Source: Methanospirillaceae archaeon (lineage in GTDB: Archaea > Halobacteriota > Methanomicrobia > Methanomicrobiales > Methanospirillaceae). Taken from it: 64,000 nucleotides of DNA. Shown here in pieces: positions 1-9,038 of this stretch. Location of the stretch: positions 62,001 to 126,000 of the forward strand of contig JAFGOM010000109.1 in assembly GCA_016926505.1 (NCBI GenBank), in the 5' to 3' direction. Within the stretch, counting starts at the first letter, position 1, and each line of letters opens with the position of its first letter. The notes below the pieces were generated by a model that worked only from the letters and a program-made list of their open reading frames with translations, did not search any database and was not told the DNA's origin. The translations under genes were made by a program, and so were the position numbers.

Positions 1-1
1 A

Positions 2-2809
2 CAGACAAAAAACATTGCCGGATCAGATACAAAGACCAAATCTGACTACATTACCGTCACTGAGCCGGTACCCCTGCCGGTGGCCGGTTTTGTTGGAGAT
101 CCGAGGAACGGTTCGTCGCCCCTGACAGTTATCTTTACTGATCTCTCTACCGGCAATCCTGATTCCTGGGAGTGGTCTTTTGGTGACAGTGGGACATCAA
201 CTGAACAGAACCCGGTTCATGTGTACCAGACTGCCGGGACGTTTACCGTCACCCTGACAGTGACAAATGCTGCAGGGATGGCAACAAAGATAGAAGAGAA
301 CTATATTACGGTCGTCAGCCTGCCTGATCCTCCGCATGCTGCCTTCTCGCTTGATCCCAAAAGTGGCAATGCACCGCTCCTCGTCAGATTTACCGATCTC
401 TCGACCGGTGAAGCTATCTCATCATGGTTCTGGAACTTTGGCGATGGTCAGACTTCATCTGAACAAAACCCGGTGCATACCTACACCAGTGCCGGGACCT
501 TTGATGTCAGTCTGACGGTGACAAATCCCGGTGGTTCTGATACCGCCCTACAGAGTGGTTGCGTTACGGTCGGTCCTGAGTATCAAATCCCGGTGGCTGA
601 CTTTACCGGGAGTCCCACCATGGGAATGGCCCCGCTTACCGTTTCATTTACTGATCTCTCGCTTAATAATCCCTTAGAATGGGTGTGGGACTTTGGCGAC
701 GAAACAACATCGCTCGAACAGAATCCGCTTCATGTCTATACACAACCCGGGACCTATAGTGTAGATCTGTTTGTCTCAAATCCGGCTGGTATGGATCATA
801 AGATTATTGCCGGATACATAACCGTCCTCTCACCGGTTGAGATCCCGGATGCAGAGTTTAGTGCAGCACCTCGGAGTGGATATGCTCCTCTCGCGGTATA
901 TTTTACGGATCAGTCAACCGGAGATCCTGAAACCTGGCAATGGGACTTTGGTGATGGTTCAGTCTCAACCGAACGAAACCCGTCATATGTCTACACTGAA
1001 GAGGGAATGTATACGGTTTCGTTGACAGTAGCGAACAGTGCCGGCCAGTCAGAGGAGATAAAGAATAATTACATCATTGTTGAACCGGAACCAATCCCGG
1101 TTCAGGCTGCGTTTATCGGTGAACCACGGTATGGAAATGCGCCGCTTACCGTTCAATTCACGGATCTCTCTACCGGCGGACCCGAGTCCTGGCTCTGGAG
1201 TTTTGGAGACGGTACAACATCAACGGAACGAAATCCGGTTCATGTATACAAAGAACCGGGGATTTATACGGTATATCTGACCGTGATGCGGGGATCTGAT
1301 CGCTCTACCGAGATTCAGTCTGAATATATTACCGTCTATCCTGGAGGAGAACCCCCGGTAGCAGACTTTATCGGAACACCAACGGCTGGTAATATTCCCC
1401 TGCATGTTCAGTTTACCGACATTTCGCTGAATGAACCGGAATTTTGGTCATGGAACTTTGGCGACGGGCAGACCTCACAGTCACGAAATCCAACTCATAT
1501 ATTCCAGGCAGAAGGATCCTACACCATAACGCTCTCTGTCAGGAATGCATGGGGTGAATCAACCGAGATTAAGAGGGATTACATCGCTGCAAAGGGCATC
1601 CCGCAGCATGATCCTGCTACCTTTTATGGTGAGATAACGGTTTACGGGGATCCGGGACCGATAGGGTCTATTATAGAAGTCCGTGGTCCGGGGATAAAAA
1701 CCGGTATTGAAGGAAACCCGATAACCATCACCAACGCCGGTGTCTATGGTCTGGTAAACCGATTAAAGGCAGCAGGAGAGATAAAACCCGGTGAGCCGGT
1801 TACGTTCTGGGTACGGTTACCTGGAACAGATGAATGGATACAGGCAGAGTGTTATGAGATTTATGGGAGTGATGAGGGATGGATGTCCAGTTATCCGTTT
1901 ATTCCCGGGAAAGATACCTATCTCACGTTACGGATAGGAGAATCTCCGATCCCCCCGATGCCGGTTCTTCCCAATGAGTTCTATGGTGATGTTACCTATA
2001 ACGGAGCACCGCTTGTTCCCGGATCACTCATTGTCGTCCGTGGACAGGATGTACGGGAAGGTGTCCGTGGCAATCCGCTCCTTGTCACTGAACCGGGCAG
2101 GTATGGAATCGCGACCTTACAGAAACTGGTTGCCCAGGGTGATATCGGGGAAGGGACACCGCTGACATTCTGGATAATTCCTGCCGGTTCTGCAAAAGAG
2201 ATACAGGCAGAGTGTTACGCTCCCCGGGATCGATACCGTGACAAACCCCGTGAATCTCCTGATGATACTCCTGATATTATCCCTGCCGATACGACAGCAG
2301 AATTTGATTCGTCTCTCCAGTATGATGATAATATTAATGCTGACAAACGTCGTGACAAGACGCCGCGGTGGACAAAAACACATCCCTATCATGAAGGATA
2401 TCTTACCCAGTTGGATCTCCGTGCCGGTTCAAGTACACCGGCAGCACCGGTGCTCCCTGCAACCTTTAGTGGTACGGTAAGCTGGGAAGGAAAACCACTG
2501 CCGGTCGGTTCAATCATTACTGCCGAGGGTTCAGGAATCATATCCGGTGTTGAAGGTAATCCGGTAGAAGTAAAACAGGCCGGTATCTATGGTGATATAA
2601 TAAAACTGACCGTTCAGGGAGACATCAGGAAAGATACTCCGGTTTCGTTTACCCTCTATAACAGTGAAACCGGTGCAGTACAGAATGCAGAATGCAGAAA
2701 CCAGGAGTTCGGAAGTGGCTGGTCAGCAACGTATCCGTTTGTATCCGGAACCGATACGACTCTTGATATCAGGTTTAATTCCGGGCCGATACCTGCAGGA
2801 ACAACATAA
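2..2809 (+). CDS. PKD-repeat cell-surface protein, 5' end outside the window
   Basis: The frame is open to the left edge, so the GTG at 80 is internal and at least 935 residues are encoded. Six PKD domains of about 85 residues follow one another, each with the W-x-F/W-x-F-G-D core and an alternating P-L-x-V-x-F-T-D strand; the upstream residues look like the end of a seventh. The C-terminal third carries three copies of another module of roughly 120 residues, each opening with F-x-G-x-V/I and containing G-(I/V)-x-G-N-P and G-x-Y-G. PKD domains are beta-sandwich spacers common in surface proteins of Methanomicrobia. No membrane anchor or sorting signal is visible at the C-terminus, so attachment is unknown. 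An acidic Asp-rich linker near residues 740-780 precedes the last repeat. Confidence 0.9.
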   Translation, partial: QTKNIAGSDTKTKSDYITVTEPVPLPVAGFVGDPRNGSSPLTVIFTDLSTGNPDSWEWSFGDSGTSTEQNPVHVYQTAGTFTVTLTVTNAAGMATKIEENYITVVSLPDPPHAAFSLDPKSGNAPLLVRFTDLSTGEAISSWFWNFGDGQTSSEQNPVHTYTSAGTFDVSLTVTNPGGSDTALQSGCVTVGPEYQIPVADFTGSPTMGMAPLTVSFTDLSLNNPLEWVWDFGDETTSLEQNPLHVYTQPGTYSVDLFVSNPAGMDHKIIAGYITVLSPVEIPDAEFSAAPRSGYAPLAVYFTDQSTGDPETWQWDFGDGSVSTERNPSYVYTEEGMYTVSLTVANSAGQSEEIKNNYIIVEPEPIPVQAAFIGEPRYGNAPLTVQFTDLSTGGPESWLWSFGDGTTSTERNPVHVYKEPGIYTVYLTVMRGSDRSTEIQSEYITVYPGGEPPVADFIGTPTAGNIPLHVQFTDISLNEPEFWSWNFGDGQTSQSRNPTHIFQAEGSYTITLSVRNAWGESTEIKRDYIAAKGIPQHDPATFYGEITVYGDPGPIGSIIEVRGPGIKTGIEGNPITITNAGVYGLVNRLKAAGEIKPGEPVTFWVRLPGTDEWIQAECYEIYGSDEGWMSSYPFIPGKDTYLTLRIGESPIPPMPVLPNEFYGDVTYNGAPLVPGSLIVVRGQDVREGVRGNPLLVTEPGRYGIATLQKLVAQGDIGEGTPLTFWIIPAGSAKEIQAECYAPRDRYRDKPRESPDDTPDIIPADTTAEFDSSLQYDDNINADKRRDKTPRWTKTHPYHEGYLTQLDLRAGSSTPAAPVLPATFSGTVSWEGKPLPVGSIITAEGSGIISGVEGNPVEVKQAGIYGDIIKLTVQGDIRKDTPVSFTLYNSETGAVQNAECRNQEFGSGWSATYPFVSGTDTTLDIRFNSGPIPAGTT

Positions 2810-2810
2810 C

Positions 2811-2820
2811 TTTTTTTTTT
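2811..2820 (+). terminator. poly-T transcription stop after the PKD gene
   Basis: Ten consecutive T begin two bases after the stop codon of the PKD gene. Archaeal RNA polymerase terminates at such oligo-dT tracts, with or without the FttA factor encoded later in this window. No stem precedes the tract. Confidence 0.6.
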
Positions 2821-2963
2821 GCAACCGGTATCAGATTGCCTGATACGATTATTTACGAAAAGTCCTGCCACGATGGTATTTAGTGTTCTGATTCGTGAAT
2901 TATCAGGGAAAGATAATCTCGTGAATTGGTCATGGCTGCAAAACATTTAACTCGTAAAGTAAT

Positions 2964-3035
2964 GATATATAACGGTTCAAAGTCATCAACTGATGATTAA
3001 TGAAGGAGGATATTATTCCTTCCTGAATGAGGTGA
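2964..3035 (+). promoter_or_regulatory. Promoter and structured leader of the ribosomal protein operon
   Basis: A TATA-like gatatataa lies at 2964-2972, predicting a start near 2990-2997. The leader holds TGATGA (2991-2996) and CTGA (3023-3026), the sequences of box C and box D, around a hairpin with arms GAAGGA (3002-3007) and TCCTTC (3017-3022). The Shine-Dalgarno GAGGTGA (3029-3035) precedes the ATG at 3040. L7Ae binds C/D-type kink-turns and is known to regulate its own leader in Sulfolobus, so an autoregulatory element is possible. The bases flanking the two boxes do not form a clean canonical kink-turn by eye. Confidence 0.5.
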
Positions 3036-3039
3036 AATT

Positions 3040-3405
3040 ATGGCAAGTTATGTAACTTTTGAAGTTCCGGAAGAAATCCAGAATAAAGCCCTTGAAGCGG
3101 TAGAAGCTGCGCGTGAAACCGGTAAGATAAAAAAGGGTGCTAATGAGGCAACAAAGGCCATAGAACGTGGAGTGGCCCAACTTGTGATTATTGGTTCAGA
3201 TGTTGAACCTGCAGAGATTGTAATGCATCTTGGTCCCCTCTGTGATGAGAAGCAGATACCATACGTCTTTATCAAACAACAGAATGATGTAGGTGCTGCG
3301 TGTGGTCTGGAGGTAGGATCCGCTGCTGCAGCAATAGTCAAACCTGGAAAAGCAAAAGATCTTATTGATTCTATTGCAACCCAGATAACATCACTGAGAG
3401 CGTGA
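3040..3405 (+). CDS. rpl7ae: Ribosomal protein L7Ae
   Basis: This 121-residue protein is archaeal L7Ae, a kink-turn RNA-binding protein of the large ribosomal subunit that also serves box C/D and H/ACA sRNPs and RNase P. The family core is visible: K-K-G-A-N-E-x-T-K near residue 31 for RNA contact, the L-V-I-I-G-S-D-V-x-P strand near 50, and the G-x-A-x-G-L-E-V-G loop. Length is normal. It is the first gene of a tight operon with S28e, L24e and NDK; the S28e start lies 4 bases after its stop. A strong GAGGTGA supports this start. Confidence 0.97.
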   Translation: MASYVTFEVPEEIQNKALEAVEAARETGKIKKGANEATKAIERGVAQLVIIGSDVEPAEIVMHLGPLCDEKQIPYVFIKQQNDVGAACGLEVGSAAAAIVKPGKAKDLIDSIATQITSLRA

Positions 3406-3409
3406 ACCA

Positions 3410-3616
3410 ATGTCTGATGCAAGTCCGGCTGAAGTTATCGAGGTGATTGGGGCAACCGGTATGCATGGTGAAGCCATGCAGGTAAAATGCCGCATCCTTG
3501 ACGGTTCAAACAAGGGTCGCATCATAACCAGGAATACCGTCGGCCCTATTCGTGAAGGTGATATTCTGATGCTGCTGGAGACCGAACGCGAAGCAAAGAA
3601 ACTTTCAAGGCGGTAA
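3410..3616 (+). CDS. rps28e: Ribosomal protein S28e
   Basis: The 68-residue product is the small-subunit OB-fold protein S28e, found in archaea and eukaryotes. Diagnostic features are V-I-G-x-T-G-M-H-G-E, C-R-I-L-D-G-x-N-K-G-R, N-T-x-G-P-I-R-E-G-D and the basic end. The last residues, E-A-K-K-L-S-R-R, are typical. It sits second in the L7Ae operon, and the next start codon follows its stop by two bases, so translation is probably coupled. Confidence 0.97.
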   Translation: MSDASPAEVIEVIGATGMHGEAMQVKCRILDGSNKGRIITRNTVGPIREGDILMLLETEREAKKLSRR

Positions 3617-3618
3617 CA

Positions 3619-3810
3619 ATGGCAGATGTGTATACCTGTTCATTTTGTGGAAAAGAAATCGAGCCCGGAACCGGTAAGATGTTTGTACGGCTTAATGGAA
3701 CCGTGTTTTATTTCTGCAGCACAAAATGCCAGAAAAATTTCAATCTTAAACGCATTCCTCGACGGATTAGATGGACTGTTGCAGGCAGGAAAGCTGCCGG
3801 AAAGGAATGA
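3619..3810 (+). CDS. rpl24e: Ribosomal protein L24e
   Basis: This 63-residue zinc-ribbon protein of the large subunit has the four metal ligands in the order C-x2-C at residues 7-10 and C-x3-C at 32-36, with the F-C-S-x-K-C-x-K-N-F signature. The C-terminal R-I-P-R-R-I-R-W-T is the usual rRNA-contacting end. The gene lies between S28e and NDK with only a few bases on either side, as in many euryarchaea. Confidence 0.96.
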   Translation: MADVYTCSFCGKEIEPGTGKMFVRLNGTVFYFCSTKCQKNFNLKRIPRRIRWTVAGRKAAGKE

Positions 3811-3816
3811 GCTGGT

Positions 3817-4266
3817 ATGGAAAGAACCTTCCTGATGATTAAACCCGATGGTGTTCAGCGGGGACTAATTGGAGAGATAATTTCACGGTTTGAGCGAAAA
3901 GGTCTCAAATTGGTTGCAGGGAAGTTTGAAGTACTATCAGAAGAGCGTGTTATGGCTCACTATGCGGAACATGTGAATAAACCCTTTTTTTTGGGATTGA
4001 AACGATATATCACAAGCGGTCCGTGTTTTCTCTTTGTCTTTGAAGGAAAAGATATCGTGAGAATAACCAGGGAGATGATCGGAGCGACAAATCCTGCAGA
4101 GTCATCCCCGGGTACAATCAGGGGAGATTATGCACTCGAGATCGGAATGAATGTTATTCATGGCTCAGATTCCCCGGAGACTGCCAGTCGGGAGATTGCG
4201 ATTCATTTTACACCCGACGAGATCTCGTCCTATGTTCGTATTGATGAACCGTATCTCTACGAATAA
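3817..4266 (+). CDS. ndk: Nucleoside diphosphate kinase
   Basis: NDK transfers the gamma phosphate between NTPs and NDPs through a phospho-histidine. The 149-residue product has the normal length, the N-terminal [13 protein letters not shown] motif, the Kpn-loop region and the active-site N-V-I-H-G-S-D-S near residue 118, where H is the phosphorylated residue. It closes the L7Ae operon. In many archaea infB comes next; here a TPR gene follows after a T-rich stretch, so the operon probably ends here. Confidence 0.96.
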   Translation: MERTFLMIKPDGVQRGLIGEIISRFERKGLKLVAGKFEVLSEERVMAHYAEHVNKPFFLGLKRYITSGPCFLFVFEGKDIVRITREMIGATNPAESSPGTIRGDYALEIGMNVIHGSDSPETASREIAIHFTPDEISSYVRIDEPYLYE

Positions 4267-4354
4267 TCTTTTTTCTCCTGATCCATTCCCGTTTGAATAA
4301 CCTCTTTTAAGATATCAGATAATATATACCACTGATTGTCACGAGGCAGCCTTT

Positions 4355-5152
4355 ATGCAGAGGAAAATTGAGAAAGAGATGGCTTTACGATGGAGGAAGC
4401 ACCCGTGGTTACGATCACACCGGTTGCTTGTTGTATCTCTTTTTTTTCTTCTCGTACTCAGTATACCTATTGTTCTATGGAATTCGCAGGATCAAAAAGA
4501 CTGGGAATCAGAAGGACTGCAGTATTATGAGACCGGACAGTACTCAGAAGCGATAGCTGCGTATGAACGGGCGATTGTGGCACATCCTGATAGCGCAGTA
4601 TTGTATTATCAGAAAGGATTAGCCCTGATGCAACAGGTCAGGTATGATGATGCGGTTGATGCATTTACCTCGGCAATCCGGATTGATCCTGAAATGGAGC
4701 ATGCCTATTACCAGAAAGGGAGAGCATGTTATCTTATGAATAATTATGATGAGGCAGTGCGCTCCTTTTATAAGGCAATTGTATTAAACGAGGGAAAACC
4801 TGATTACTGGTATAACCGTGGACTTGCACTCCTTGGACGAAACCAGGCTGATATGGCCATTAAACACTTTGATAAGGCACTTTTGTTGGATCCTGGAAAG
4901 GAAGAGTACTGGAAAGCACGGGGTGAAGCATATTGCATCGAGGGTGATTACACCGAAGCCCTCTCCTCATATGAGCATGCCCTCCTGATTCAATCAAGGG
5001 ATGCTGAAGCCTGGCTTGCGAAGGCGCGAATCCAGGAGGTTCTGGGTCTGTCTGAAGAAGCATCACTATCAGTTCAGTATGCAGAGTTGTTGTACCGTCA
5101 GATGGCCCGGGAAATTCAGAATAAGATACCAAGAACACTTGCATTGGGTTAA
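4355..5152 (+). CDS. Membrane-anchored TPR protein
   Basis: The 265-residue protein has a basic N-terminus, one hydrophobic segment at about residues 26-42 (a signal anchor), then about five tetratricopeptide repeats of 34 residues with the W/Y-x2-G and A-x2-x-Y/F-x-x-A-I/L pattern. TPR superhelices bind partner proteins. The topology suggests an extracytoplasmic repeat domain tethered to the membrane. It has its own short promoter region after ndk. The partner is unknown. A T-run after the stop (about 5158-5165) faces the convergent kinase gene. Confidence 0.85.
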   Translation: MQRKIEKEMALRWRKHPWLRSHRLLVVSLFFLLVLSIPIVLWNSQDQKDWESEGLQYYETGQYSEAIAAYERAIVAHPDSAVLYYQKGLALMQQVRYDDAVDAFTSAIRIDPEMEHAYYQKGRACYLMNNYDEAVRSFYKAIVLNEGKPDYWYNRGLALLGRNQADMAIKHFDKALLLDPGKEEYWKARGEAYCIEGDYTEALSSYEHALLIQSRDAEAWLAKARIQEVLGLSEEASLSVQYAELLYRQMAREIQNKIPRTLALG

Positions 5153-5211
5153 TCCCGTTTTTTTTATGAAACAGGGTATTGCAAAAAAAGGAACCAAAGG
5201 GTAGGGCTGCC

Positions 5212-8124
5212 CTATGGATGAACAATCCGGTAGGTATCCTGTGGGGCCACAATCTCAAACCAGGCGCCCTTACCCGGAATACCTCTCTCACTGATCGTTA
5301 ATCCTGTAATTGAGAGTATCTCCCGGGATAAAAACAGGCCATAACCGGTATTTTTCCCGTAACCATGATCAAAGATCAGGTTCTTCTCCTTTTCTTCTAT
5401 TCCTACCCCGTCATCGGCATAGATGAGAATGATGGTATTAATGTCCTCCTTTATTGAGAAAGTGATAGTGGAAATATCTCCTGCATGCATGAGTGAGTTG
5501 GAGATTAGGTTGGCAAATACCTTCTCAAGCAGAGGATCAGCATAAATCTCGATATTGTGTAAGGAAGGAGAGTAAGATACCAGATCTGTTTTTAGTTCTT
5601 TTATTATGGAATCTAATTTTTCTCCCAGATTCTGCCACTGAGGTGTTTTTACACCGATATCCTGATACTCCTTGGTAAAGATAATCTGGTCCCTGATGGT
5701 ATGTGTGGCATCTAACTGTTTTTGAATGTATTTATCCATTTGTTCATCGGTATTCTTCTTCTTTAAGAGATCCAGGTATGCCAGAGAGATAGTAATCTGG
5801 TTGAGAATATCATGCCGCGTGATACTTGATAAGAGGTTTAATTTTTTATTGGTCTGCATCAGAGCATCCTCTGCCCGTCTTCTGTCAGTGCTGTCAGATG
5901 CAAGGAAAAGAACTGCATCTTTTTCCCCCCACATGATAGGGACCATGGCAATCTCAAACCATTTCATCGTACCCTGAGCATCAAATATTCTAAAAGACCG
6001 AATTACTGAGGTATCTGACTGATGGAGATGACAGTCCTGCAGGAATTCTGTGAATGAGATCCTGTCATCAGAGATGATATAACTGACAATATCTTCACCT
6101 TCCAGGTGTGATACCGGCATCTGAAACAATGAACAGGATTTTGGATTTGCAAAGACGATGATGGTTCCCTGGATAACAAGAATACCTTCCCCGGCATTGT
6201 TGACAAGCAGACGATTCTTCTCTTCACTTTCACGCAGTGCTTCTTCTGCCTCTTTGCGTAAGGTAATATCCCGTGCGATTGTCATTACGAGATTTTTTTC
6301 ATGTATCCTGATTGGATATGTCATAATCTCGGTATAGACCTGTTTGCCATCCTTCCGGGTGATGATAACTTCATCAGGCCCGGTTCCTTTACCCAGTGCA
6401 TTACGGGCAAATAAAACGGCAGTTTTGGTGATATGAAATGAGGCTAAAAGTCCCATGGTAAAGAGGTTATTTCCCTCGAGATCTCTTTTTGTATAGCCGG
6501 TAAGTTCAGTTGACGCCCTGTTTGAATCGACAAAGTTACCTTTAATATCGGTTACAAAGTATGCTTCAGGAGCATACTCAAAGAGTATCTTTAACCGCTC
6601 TTCAGAGTAACGAATCTCTTCTTCAGCCTTTTTCCTATCGGTGATATTCGTAAGAACAACGGTTACAGCCCGTACAACCTCATCATTTTCATCACTGACA
6701 GGGGTGAATCGTCGTATGTATATATCCTCATTCCAGGTGAATTCATCCTGAAATGGTCTTTTATTGGCAAAGACAGAGATTATTGCATCTTCAAAAACCT
6801 GCTGATCTGCGTGTCCCAGAAAAACACGGATTCGTTTCTCAAGATATCCCGTTGCAATATCTCCCAGTTTCTGCTGATGAAATGAATTCATGTAGATGTA
6901 ACAGAATTCATCATCAACCATAAAGATAGAATCTCCTGTCGATTCTATTACACTATGATAATTCGCCTGCGTTGTCTTTAATGATGAGATGGTACTCCGC
7001 TGACTGGTAATATCACAGAAGCTCCAGATCCTTCCGATTATGGTGCCTCCGACCCGTTGAGGCTGTGTAAACCGTTCAAATACCCTGCCATCAACAAATT
7101 CGAGAACATCAAAACTTTTTTGTGTTGGATTCTCCCGCAGAAAATGTATCTTCTCAATAAAGTCATTCCGGTTTATCAGTTGATCTTCTATGTATGCAAG
7201 AAGAACTTCTTCATCCCGTTCATTGATGATAGTATCAGGAACAAACCACATCTCAAGAAATTTCTGGTTATAACTGACAATGTTTCCAGAGAGATCTGCA
7301 ACAAAAATACCATCTGTGATTGACTCAAGCGTTGCAGCAAGAAGGGAGGCACTGCGGGTAACATTCTCTTCAAGCCTGACGCGGTCAGTTATATCGGTTG
7401 AGAGAACGGTAACTGCCAGTGCCTGTTCACCGGTTTCATACTTTACCGGAATAAATTTTCTGAGATAAATTCTTTCATCTTCTTCGTATTCATCGATATA
7501 GAGTTCTCCGGTATTCAGAACCCGGGTCAGTGCACTCTGAAATTTTTTTGTCTGTTCAGGATTATGGAAATCACGATATAATCGAGATTCATACGGGGTA
7601 TCTTTGAGGGCCAGACGAATCCGATGAGGTGTGTTGATATAGAGATACCGTGCATGCCGGTCAACCATGTATATTGAATCTTCAGTTGCCTCAACGATTG
7701 TCCGGTAGTTTGTATCAGATGAATACAGAGCTTCTTCAGCCTGTTTTTTTGATATCACCTGGAGAATAAAATTTTTTAACCGGATATTCTCGAGTGAAAT
7801 ATTCTGGTCTTCACTAAAAAAAAAGTCAATACCTGTCTTTAATGCTTTTAGAATATTTTCCGTTTCTTCTCTTCCTATGGCGATAATAACAGGTTTTGTG
7901 GGTACATGACGTTTGAGCCGGTCGGCATACTCGATTGCATTCATCCGATCCATCAGAAACGGACAGAGGATAACATCAAAAACAACAGACTGCAGAATTT
8001 TTAATGAATCCTTAGGAGAACGGGATGGTGTCACCTCAGTTTTTACTCCGGATTCGGTAAATATCTTAAGATATTGAGAAAAATGCTCTATCTCACCGAT
8101 AAGCAGGATAGCAATCTGTACCAG
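5212..8124 (-). CDS. Multi-PAS histidine kinase with N-terminal pseudo-receiver
   Basis: The first GTG/ATG-type start is the GTG at 8034, but the frame stays open to 8136 and the added residues complete a receiver-like fold (A-I-L-L-I-G-E at its start). A CTG at 8124 sits 6 bases after GAGGGGGT (8138-8131), giving about 970 residues. The receiver lacks the acidic pocket, and the phospho-acceptor Asp is replaced by Cys (F-D-V-I-L-C-P). About five PAS domains follow, then a kinase core with R-H-D-I-L-N-Q as the H box, N-L-I-S-N-S as the N box, D-D-G-V-G-I and G-Y-G-L-F-L. No membrane segment is seen, so it is a cytoplasmic sensor. The ligand is unknown and no response regulator is adjacent. Confidence 0.9.
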   Translation of the reverse strand: MVQIAILLIGEIEHFSQYLKIFTESGVKTEVTPSRSPKDSLKILQSVVFDVILCPFLMDRMNAIEYADRLKRHVPTKPVIIAIGREETENILKALKTGIDFFFSEDQNISLENIRLKNFILQVISKKQAEEALYSSDTNYRTIVEATEDSIYMVDRHARYLYINTPHRIRLALKDTPYESRLYRDFHNPEQTKKFQSALTRVLNTGELYIDEYEEDERIYLRKFIPVKYETGEQALAVTVLSTDITDRVRLEENVTRSASLLAATLESITDGIFVADLSGNIVSYNQKFLEMWFVPDTIINERDEEVLLAYIEDQLINRNDFIEKIHFLRENPTQKSFDVLEFVDGRVFERFTQPQRVGGTIIGRIWSFCDITSQRSTISSLKTTQANYHSVIESTGDSIFMVDDEFCYIYMNSFHQQKLGDIATGYLEKRIRVFLGHADQQVFEDAIISVFANKRPFQDEFTWNEDIYIRRFTPVSDENDEVVRAVTVVLTNITDRKKAEEEIRYSEERLKILFEYAPEAYFVTDIKGNFVDSNRASTELTGYTKRDLEGNNLFTMGLLASFHITKTAVLFARNALGKGTGPDEVIITRKDGKQVYTEIMTYPIRIHEKNLVMTIARDITLRKEAEEALRESEEKNRLLVNNAGEGILVIQGTIIVFANPKSCSLFQMPVSHLEGEDIVSYIISDDRISFTEFLQDCHLHQSDTSVIRSFRIFDAQGTMKWFEIAMVPIMWGEKDAVLFLASDSTDRRRAEDALMQTNKKLNLLSSITRHDILNQITISLAYLDLLKKKNTDEQMDKYIQKQLDATHTIRDQIIFTKEYQDIGVKTPQWQNLGEKLDSIIKELKTDLVSYSPSLHNIEIYADPLLEKVFANLISNSLMHAGDISTITFSIKEDINTIILIYADDGVGIEEKEKNLIFDHGYGKNTGYGLFLSREILSITGLTISERGIPGKGAWFEIVAPQDTYRIVHP

Positions 8125-8136
8125 GAAAAGACCCCC

Positions 8137-8363
8137 TCATATCTAAGTGGTGTAGTTCATTATTAATACGTAGTCCTGATGAATTTAATCTTCTCTGATT
8201 CATGGGTATGGAAAAAAACCCTGTGATTTTGTGGTTATCTCTCTTTAAAAAACGTGAATATACAATACCTGATATCTTTTCTATGGTGGGTTTCATGTGC
8301 GGATAATCTAAATATTGTCTTTTTTGAAGTATGGGGTTTATGGATAGCAGGTATCGTATTAAA
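8137..8363. other. Intergenic region between phosphorylase and kinase genes
   Basis: This stretch lies downstream of the phosphorylase gene and upstream of the kinase, both on the minus strand. It is AT-rich and presumably carries the kinase promoter, but no single TATA box stands out. A minus-strand open frame through it (8093-8428) has a composition unlike its neighbours and overlaps the phosphorylase end, so I do not call it. Confidence 0.5.
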
Positions 8364-9038
8364 TCACGAAAGAAATGAAATAATTGACTGGATGATTTTG
8401 TCGGTTTGTTCCTGGTTTTTTTGTGCATGACTCACGATGAGATCATATGAGATCTCTTCTTTTGTTATTCCGTTTGCGTAATTATCTACGGTGCATACTG
8501 ATGCAAAGGGAATTTCCAGTTCATTTGCAAGTGTAGCTTCGCTTGAGATTGTCATACCGATTATGTCTGCACTGGTTGCATACGATGCTATCTCGGCTTT
8601 TGTCTCTATCCGGGGTCCCGGCACCTGGATATATCTGCCATTACTGATAGCGCCCGGTATCAGGTTTGAGAGGGTATCTTTTAGTCTCTGGTTAATACCA
8701 GGCATAATATGAAAGATACGATGATTAAAGAAACTGGGGATAGCAGCGGTTGAGAGATAATCATCAGGGATTACCGTACTTCCCGGAGCGATTGTCAGAT
8801 GAAGCGATCCGGCAGATCCGATGGAAATGATAGTATCAACCCCTGATATTGCCAAAGCAGCGATATGAGACCGGAAATTTATGACATGCGGAGGTCTGTT
8901 GCGCTGATGTCTCTGTAAGAGAATGACATCATCACGATAGAAGAGATCAGATGATCCATAGGGTGTATCAACGGTCCGGCTTTGGTATGATGAGATATCA
9001 GAATGCAGTATTGAAGTTCCCCCGATTATTCCAAGCAT
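8364..9038 (-). CDS. Methylthioadenosine phosphorylase family enzyme, probably methylthioinosine-type
   Basis: The 224-residue product belongs to the PNP/MTAP family, which cleaves purine nucleosides with phosphate. It starts with G-I-I-G-G-T-S (phosphate loop), has R-H in L-L-Q-R-H near residue 44, H-V-I-N-F-R-S near 51 and G-M-T-I-S-S-E near 161. At the base-specificity loop it reads T-V-D-N-Y-A-N-G (183-190): the two Asp of true adenine-specific MTAP are Asn186 and Ala188, the pattern of 6-oxopurine enzymes such as MTIP and PNP. This suggests methylthioinosine or a related 6-oxo nucleoside as substrate, after deamination by a separate enzyme. It is slightly short but lacks no core motif. 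Confidence 0.88.
   Translation of the reverse strand: MLGIIGGTSILHSDISSYQSRTVDTPYGSSDLFYRDDVILLQRHQRNRPPHVINFRSHIAALAISGVDTIISIGSAGSLHLTIAPGSTVIPDDYLSTAAIPSFFNHRIFHIMPGINQRLKDTLSNLIPGAISNGRYIQVPGPRIETKAEIASYATSADIIGMTISSEATLANELEIPFASVCTVDNYANGITKEEISYDLIVSHAQKNQEQTDKIIQSIISFLS

Noticed and set aside
3048-3422. 124-codon antisense frame over rpl7ae
   Set aside because: It is the shadow of a well-conserved ribosomal gene.
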